Shown piece after piece: positions 58,167 through 64,000 of a stretch of DNA of 64,000 nucleotides. The DNA lies in contig CM055092.1 in assembly GCA_029204225.1 (NCBI GenBank), positions 62,708,692 to 62,772,691 of the forward strand, written 5' to 3'. The first letter of the stretch is position 1. Each line of letters opens with the position of its first letter. The notes under the pieces are model-generated. The model was not told where the DNA came from. It did no database searches and worked only from the letters and a program-made list of their open reading frames with translations. This DNA is from Diphasiastrum complanatum (lineage: Eukaryota; Streptophyta; Lycopodiopsida; Lycopodiales; Lycopodiaceae). The position numbers and the translations under genes were made by a program.

Positions 58167-58780
58167 CTACTTTACCATTAGAATCAAAGAACTATAATTC
58201 ATGCTTTCTAAAATCAATTTGCAAACTATCAGGAATTTACTAAAGAACCACTCATAACCTAAAATTACGTTCGATTGGCCCAGGTTTAGAACATGGAAAT
58301 TAATCTTCTCAACATGGCCTTGAAGATCTAGCCCCAATCCCAAAACCATTACATCAAAAACTTCAGTATTTGTACCTGATGCAAGCTTAACCACATATCT
58401 ATGGTCATTGGCTTGGTAGGTACTTGGAGTTTCTGCACAAGTCGAGAATTAATAAAATTATGAGTACTACCTGGATCAAACAATACATTCACATCTTTCC
58501 CTAACAACTTGCCCCTTACACAAAACAAATTGTGAGGACCAAAAGACAATGTACTGAATCGACATTCACAAGTACTATTAATAACATCAATTTCCATTTT
58601 ACCTGCTAACAAATCAACTGTCGTAAGATTTGATGAGGACTTGTTCTTTAACGGGCACTCTTTAGCCATATGGCCCACCTTGCCACAATTAAACCATAGC
58701 CCTTGTTTAAAGGCATCTCTGACTGATGACTTAGACTTTTTCTTCAATTTCTTCCCTGATTTTGGTTTCTGATAAGCCAT
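58167..58780 (-). pseudogene. Gypsy-5 zinc knuckle and aspartic protease
   Basis: A basic segment and a knuckle, CGKVGHMAKECP (first cysteine at the end of LWFNCG), near 58690-58655, are followed by the protease LFDPGSTHNFINSRLVQKL near 58480, with proline in place of serine or threonine after the catalytic aspartate, as in many plant gypsy families. A frameshift near 58395 leads to DVMVLGLGLDLQGHVEKINF and NVILGYEWF, the protease C-terminal motif. Cleavage function is lost through lesions. Confidence 0.78.
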
Positions 58781-59565
58781 CCTTCAAGTTCATCAAAAAA
58801 CTTCTTTGGCTTTTTCCATAGTTGGAAATTTGTTGAGCCTTTTTCCTGCCCCAATTTCCTAAAAGCTACCACCGTCTGATCATACACTCGTGCGATCTAA
58901 ATAACATCCTCCAACGAGCTCATAAATTGTGCTTGCATTCATTTTGAAAGTCTGTTGGCAACCCATTCACAAATTGCCACTCTGCATACTTTTTTGGAAA
59001 ATGCAGCACTTAAATTAGAATGTCCATGAACTCTTGGATGTATGTATCCAAGTCCCGTGATCCCATCTTGAGCTCAACAAAATGCCGATACGAGTCTCTC
59101 TCATCCATAGTCATAAATGCTTTCAAGAATACCTCCCAAAAAGCATCCCAAGTGACTGGCTTAGGATCTAGGTCTTGCCACCGCAACATGGCTTTACCTT
59201 CCAAAAAATTCAATATCGAAAAAATTCGCTTTTCCTCAGGCACTCCATGTAGACCAAAATAACTGTTCCACCTGTTAATCCAAGATTCCACTAATGCTGG
59301 TTGCCAAAACTTCTTGTCCGCCAAAAAAACTTCTGCCTGAAATTCTAAGTGTGACGAAGATGCTGCATCATGCTTTGGTAAAAAGAAATTTGATTTGCTC
59401 GTCCCGCTGCTTGTTACTCTGGTGGATTTCTACCAGTGCTTTGCTTATCACATCCAAAATAGACTGCGGGCTGTTGTCCGGGCTTTCCACACTTCATACC
59501 AATGATGGAACTCCCTCACCGAACAATTCATGTTCCATGTCGGCCATAACTGCTAACATAACAAA
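58781..59565 (-). pseudogene. Gypsy-5 gag
   Basis: Starts near 59560 with MADMEHELFGEG, a serine-rich part and a helix (ALVEIHQSNKQRDEQI). After a frameshift near 59350 comes the capsid FLADKKFWQPALVESWINRW, NSYFGLHGVPEEKR, LEGKAMLRWQDLDP and YIQEFMDILI, stopping at 59010. Shifted remnants (WQFVNGLPTDFQNE) continue to the knuckle. The family is Ty3/gypsy with a Retrotrans_gag-type capsid. Confidence 0.75.
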
Positions 59566-59961
59566 AAATCAAAATAAGAAGTGTGAAAACTGTCCGAAAC
59601 TCCACAAAAAAAAAAACCAATTCTCTTAACAAACCGACATCTCTCAGTTTAGAAGAGTCACAACAAAAAATAAGCCCAGAAACCATTTTTTTGATTAAGG
59701 ATTTAAACCGCATAGAAGTTGTAAAATTCTTGTCAGACTCATTAAAAAAAAATCCCAATCAAAACCGAACCTGCCTATGGGCCAACCAAAAAAGCTACAT
59801 GCATTCACCAAAATTGTTTGCATGCAAAAAAGGGTGCCCCCCCCTCTCCTTCCACGAGCCTTCTTGCCCAAGGAGCAATTCTTGCGAGTTAGCAAGTCAC
59901 GATGTATCTTGCCCGAAGCCCAGTCCACGAGATCAGTACAGCAGAAAGCCAAGGATCCATG

Positions 59962-60110
<149 letters not shown>

Positions 60111-60420
60111 TGTACGTTGTGATGGACAAAATGCGAATCCGACAATGTGATTGGTGACAAATGTGTAGGGCTTTTGACAATGTTTGGCCAGCCGTGTTAG
60201 AGACCAGCACGTTGCAGCTTTCTACTTTGAAGAATCAATTAGAGAGTCATAGCTCATGGTGCTCTATCAACAATGCTGCATGCAAAGAGGTGATGTGTTC
60301 AGAAGACGTGGGAGCTGGGAGAATTTCTTTCACAGGTTTTCTGCAGCGGGCTGGGGATCAGCGCACTATGTAATTTAGAGATTTTTGTATGTGTATGCAA
60401 AAAGTCCAAAGAATGCCAGT

Positions 60421-60537
<117 letters not shown>

Positions 60538-61379
60538 AGACATTAGTCAGAAAGGAAGAAGTGGAGAGCGCGAGTGCAGAGAGCAGCCATGAAAAATGGT
60601 ACTCCATGCACCCACACGCTCATAACACCGATCTGTGGCCGCCCACAGAAGCCTAGACAGTAACCAGAAGTCGCTCTCACATTCTTTGGATTCTACCACT
60701 ACAAACAGGATGTGGTTTTGTAGGTTCAGGGCAGATTTCACAACAATCAGGATGTTGTTTCATCAAATTTGAAACAACTATTTTGCATTGCTTTTTCCAC
60801 ACATGCAATCTCCTAATCTGCAGCATAATGTCAAAATTTCTTGCATGCACAGAAAGAAAGCAAAAAGACTGTTATGGTAGACAGACATCTGAAAACTTGG
60901 GAAGATAATTCCATTCTTTATCATTGTTCCAGATTCCTTCTTGGTTTACTAATAGCTTTTGATTTGTAAGAACCAATTCAAGGCAAATTCTCTCAAACCC
61001 TTAAAAGTTAGAGCCTACAGCCTGCTCATGCTATGCATGAATCAAAATCGTAGTTCTTAACCACTCATCAAAGCACAGTTCAATAAACAGTTTGCAGCAA
61101 GCTCCATCTAATATCCCACCCCGAAAAAAAAAAAATTGAAGCCCCATGCAACCACTATTCTGCTCTTAAACCAAGAAACTAGAACATAAAAAGCAGAAAC
61201 TACCCTTTCAGACTGCCAACAAACACACAATCCCAAAACCATTCCAAAACCGATTCAACCAAAATAGGGTAGAACATTTACTTGAAAGACCACCGATTTA
61301 CCAAAATTTCCAGGATTTATGTCGACACAATTCCACCACAAGCTGGTCCACACCAATCTGCTCACAAACTCTGATTGGT

Positions 61380-61397
61380 TGCTCTGATACCAATAAA
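61380..61397 (-). other. Gypsy-5 primer binding site
   Basis: The minus strand reads TTGGTATCAGAGCAACC, the tRNA-Met primer site, directly after an LTR-like end (GGGGGACATTTTAT). Confidence 0.8.
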
Positions 61398-61556
61398 ATG
61401 TCCCCCAAGGCCTCCAATTAGGATTGAGTACCAAGAACACAATAAGAGAGTGCAGTGGACGAAGCCGTCCCAACCTAGACCGTCTGATCTAGCCCCTGAG
61501 CACTAGGGAGTATGGCATATCACAATGATAGTAAGCGCTTACCAATCCGACAACAT
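61398..61556 (-). repeat. Short LTR-like repeat, copy 2 (Gypsy-5 5' LTR or its 3' part)
   Basis: Matches 20372-20553 over about 165 bp in the same orientation. The primer-proximal end is fixed by the primer site. The outer end of homology is at about 61556, where both copies diverge. If that is the true start, the LTR is only about 165-180 bp. Confidence 0.65.
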
Positions 61557-62297
61557 AACCGCCGTAGATTCTCAATGATCCCTATGGACACACAATCTCA
61601 AGTATGTACAAAAGTAAAAAAATTTAGATTTCAAATAACAGATCTAAATCCTTAACTTTTCCAATTGATCAAGAATTACTCACTATCTTAAGAATCATCA
61701 TATTCCCATATAATTTTCTAATGTCCATTAAGTATCAATTTATGATTCTTCAATCATAACATTTAGAATCTTATGATTCATCAATTATAATTTACAGGAT
61801 TATCATACTTAATCATTAAAAGATACTGGAGTATATGCACAACATACACCCAGGAATTATAAGAAACATTCTGAAATCTCTTCCACAAGGAAATTTTTTG
61901 GATTCCAAGAATATTCTTCCAACCCGATTCTTAACCAAATTATCACAACCAATGCCAGGAGATACTTCTAACCATTGAAATCAAATTCACAATAATGTAG
62001 TCCCATTTATGAAAATTGAAGTTTCATCAGTACCCCCACATGTTTGACACATCATATCTTACATATAAGTTGCTCAAAATGAAGGCCTGCCAATTTTTAA
62101 TCGGTAAATGTATATATGAAGAACATAGATGTGAAAGGATTTGACGTGTTTCATCATAGTTTATGAGATATGATTTTTTGAATAAGTGCTTGAAGAACAC
62201 ACTTTTGTGGACATTTTGTGACTCTAGGGTAAACGTACGAGAAAGGAGATCACGAGGGAATAGACAACATTTTAGAAGCGCAAGTAGCCATAGCTAA
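61557..62297. other. No gene recognised
   Basis: AT-rich, short frames only. It may hold more of the Gypsy-5 LTR if that is longer than the shared 165 bp. Confidence 0.4.
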
Positions 62298-62560
62298 CTA
62301 CCATAGAGAGCTTTCGTTCAACAAAGAGAAGAGAGCGATGGTCGAGGAGAGTCTCAAGGTGCAACAATTGGGGTTGCACACATCAACCTTATGTAGTCTA
62401 GTAGTACCTCTCACCTCAAAACCTTGAGTTGTAGCAATGATATCCTTCCAAACTGGGTGTTCAAAACCTGATGCTTTACTTGTATGGTTTGACAAAAATC
62501 TACATGCTTTTGCTCCTCCTATGCTTGGCTTAGATGGATGCACCTACCCTCCTGCCAAAC
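62298..62560 (-). pseudogene. Fragment of the same unknown family as the 52.7-kb gene
   Basis: The minus strand reads KPSIGGAKACRFLSNHTSKA followed by FEHPVWKDIIATT. The sequence near 54790-54890 gives KPSIGG, then after a one-base shift AKAKRFLSNHTCKES and YEIWREIVQAT. The two share order and most residues over about 40 positions. Upstream of KPSIGG the similarity ends. This shows the 52.7-kb gene belongs to a dispersed family. Confidence 0.6.
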
Positions 62561-62955
62561 CAAGAGATAAAGTAGGATATTCAGAGCTTTGTGAGTCCAA
62601 ACTTTGTGTATATATATATTTTGGGACACATTGGTTGTCGTTTACGCACAAGTGTTATGACCATTTGGTCTCAGTGATCCACTTACAAGTAGAAGTTAAA
62701 TTGGCTCTTTAACGATAAAGTAATCAATCGTAAACAACTTGGACGACCATAAATCAATTGTAAATGACTTGCAAGACCATAAATTAAACCTTACTTTTCT
62801 AACAAGTGAAACAACTTAATTGCACTTGGGACATACTATTTCAAGCTATGGTCACTTGTAGCTATGATGTAGTGATTAAAATACTCCCTCACTCATGAAC
62901 CAAAATAAAACACAAGAAAAGTTAAAAAAAAAAAACATTGTTTGCTATGTGTAGG

Positions 62956-62957
<2 letters not shown>

Positions 62958-63015
<58 letters not shown>

Positions 63016-63029
63016 CGGGGGGGGGGGGG
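62958..63029. repeat. (GA)n followed by G13 run
   Basis: About 56 bp of GA repeat, AGC, then thirteen consecutive G. The long G run is prone to sequencing error. Confidence 0.95.
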
Positions 63030-63280
63030 TAGAATGCAGGTCTACTAAAGTTCGCAAATATCTGTTCGTGGATTTGACATCTCAAGACCTGTCTCTCTCT
63101 TTCCCAAGGCCGAAGATTATAGAATGTATGGTAGTTATAAAAAAAGCTATCGCCAAAATTAGCTCGCATTTAATCATTTTTTGAATAGCCATGGAGTTGA
63201 TGTTATCATAAACTAATATATATTCCACATACCTATACATAACATTAGATGCTGAGAGCTATAATGGGTTCTATGTTAGA

Positions 63281-63387
63281 CTTAACAGATTCCGTTTGCT
63301 GAAAGAATTCATATGTTAAAAGTTAACGGATTCCGTTAGCTGAAGAGTTCATGTATTTTATTAAAGATAACAGAATCCGTTAGCTGA
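63281..63387. promoter_or_regulatory. Three copies of a palindromic AACGGATTCCGTT motif
   Basis: TTAACAGATTCCGTTTGCTGA, TTAACGGATTCCGTTAGCTG and ATAACAGAATCCGTTAGCTG recur about 41-45 bp apart, each centred on an AACNGA-N-TCCGTT inverted repeat. AACGG is a MYB-type core (as in mitosis-specific MSA elements). A regulatory array is possible, but no gene start is evident downstream. Confidence 0.4.
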
Positions 63388-63399
63388 AGCCATGATCGT

Positions 63400-64000
63400 G
63401 CTCACTGCTTGCATTTCTCTTTAGGATCCTCTTTACGATCCAACGATATTGCAGCAGCTCTTTACGATCCGATCGAGCTTGCTTATTATGAAGCGATATC
63501 GGATATTTCTTGTCTGATGTTGTGTGCATTTGAGGTTTTTTGACAAGGAATTATGAGTAAGAGCTTTTCTTTGGTAAAAGAAAAGAGCGAGGTCTGTCAT
63601 TTAGTTTGGCTGTGTGAGCAATTGAGCAACTGTCGGAAACTGTGCATCACGAGCCGGCAATGTCCACTTTCGGTCAAAGACTTGAGAATGAAGAATCCTC
63701 CATGAGCCTTCTCAGTACGCGTGGATCTGGTAGGAGCATTCGTCACCTTAAATGGCTCATAGAAAAATAATTAATTCGATTTGTTCAAATAGATCATTCA
63801 TCGGCCTTAGGAAGTGAAATTCAGTCGAGCCTCAAAATATTTTGCATACCTTTTTATCGTTTCTATACTGGCTTGACTTTTAGACGTGGCGGTAATCATA
63901 ACACAATTCCTTTAAACTTCCTTCTGGCTTTTTTTTAAGACATGGCGGGTAATTCTCAATCTCTTGCTTTGAGTTCCTTTGTCTTTTCTTGCTGTGATAA
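63400..64000. other. No gene recognised at right edge
   Basis: Slightly richer in G+C with repeated CTCTTTACGATCC words (63429 and 63458). No frame or domain can be supported; a gene may start beyond the window. Confidence 0.35.

Overview
The window is plant nuclear DNA, almost entirely layered transposable elements. Signs of this are Ty1/copia elements primed by initiator tRNA-Met, Ty3/gypsy gag-pol remains, a degraded CACTA transposase, a hAT-type MITE, a LINE reverse transcriptase fragment, canonical GT-AG introns and a plant-type centromeric histone fragment. Low gene density and deep nesting suggest a very large vascular-plant genome (gymnosperm, fern or similar). The sequence does not fix the species. 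No rRNA, tRNA, CRISPR, operon or organellar gene was seen.

Layout. 1-8.2 kb: an unknown broken ORF, then a gypsy element (Gypsy-1) split by a copia element (Copia-1). Both were later rearranged by an inversion of about 3.1 kb, proven by 691-bp LTRs now facing each other and by a matching but inverted target-site duplication. 8.2-9.1 kb: a second copia gag-protease remnant and a long CT repeat. 9.1-17 kb: mostly non-coding, with one possible small gene on the minus strand, a 204-bp hAT-like MITE with perfect 8-bp target duplication, a LINE fragment and a long imperfect hairpin resembling a MIRNA precursor. 17-20.5 kb: an LTR with primer site and gag start (Copia-3), tandem LTR-like units, and a short repeat shared with 61.4 kb. 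20.5-27.7 kb: two minus-strand copies of one copia family. Copia-4 has lost its nucleocapsid knuckle, protease core and integrase catalytic residues; Copia-5 keeps recognisable versions. 28.3-32.3 kb: Copia-6, with a long open gag-protease-integrase frame, primer site and 862-bp 5' LTR, whose reverse transcriptase is replaced by unrelated sequence.

32.3-36.9 kb: an unusual gypsy-like element (Gypsy-3) with a four-zinc-knuckle gag preceded by four small same-strand ORFs, two of them homologous to each other. 38-40.4 kb: copia RT and CACTA transposase debris with an adjacent tandem repeat. 40.4-46.9 kb: no convincing gene. 46.9-52.4 kb: gypsy gag debris, a minisatellite and an LTR/primer-site junction (Gypsy-4). 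52.7-56.3 kb: the remains of two convergent intron-containing genes of a family I cannot name, the strongest candidate for an undescribed mobile system. 56.2-57.3 kb: tandem palindromes. 57.35-57.67 kb: a divergent CENH3-like histone fold cut by a gypsy element (Gypsy-5), which runs to a primer site at 61.4 kb. 61.4-64 kb: LTR-like repeat, a second fragment of the unknown 52.7-kb family, microsatellites and a threefold palindromic motif.

The genes do not form a pathway. The window records successive insertions, deletions and inversions. Almost every coding region has stops or frameshifts; the Copia-6 frame and the possible gene near 11 kb are the main exceptions.
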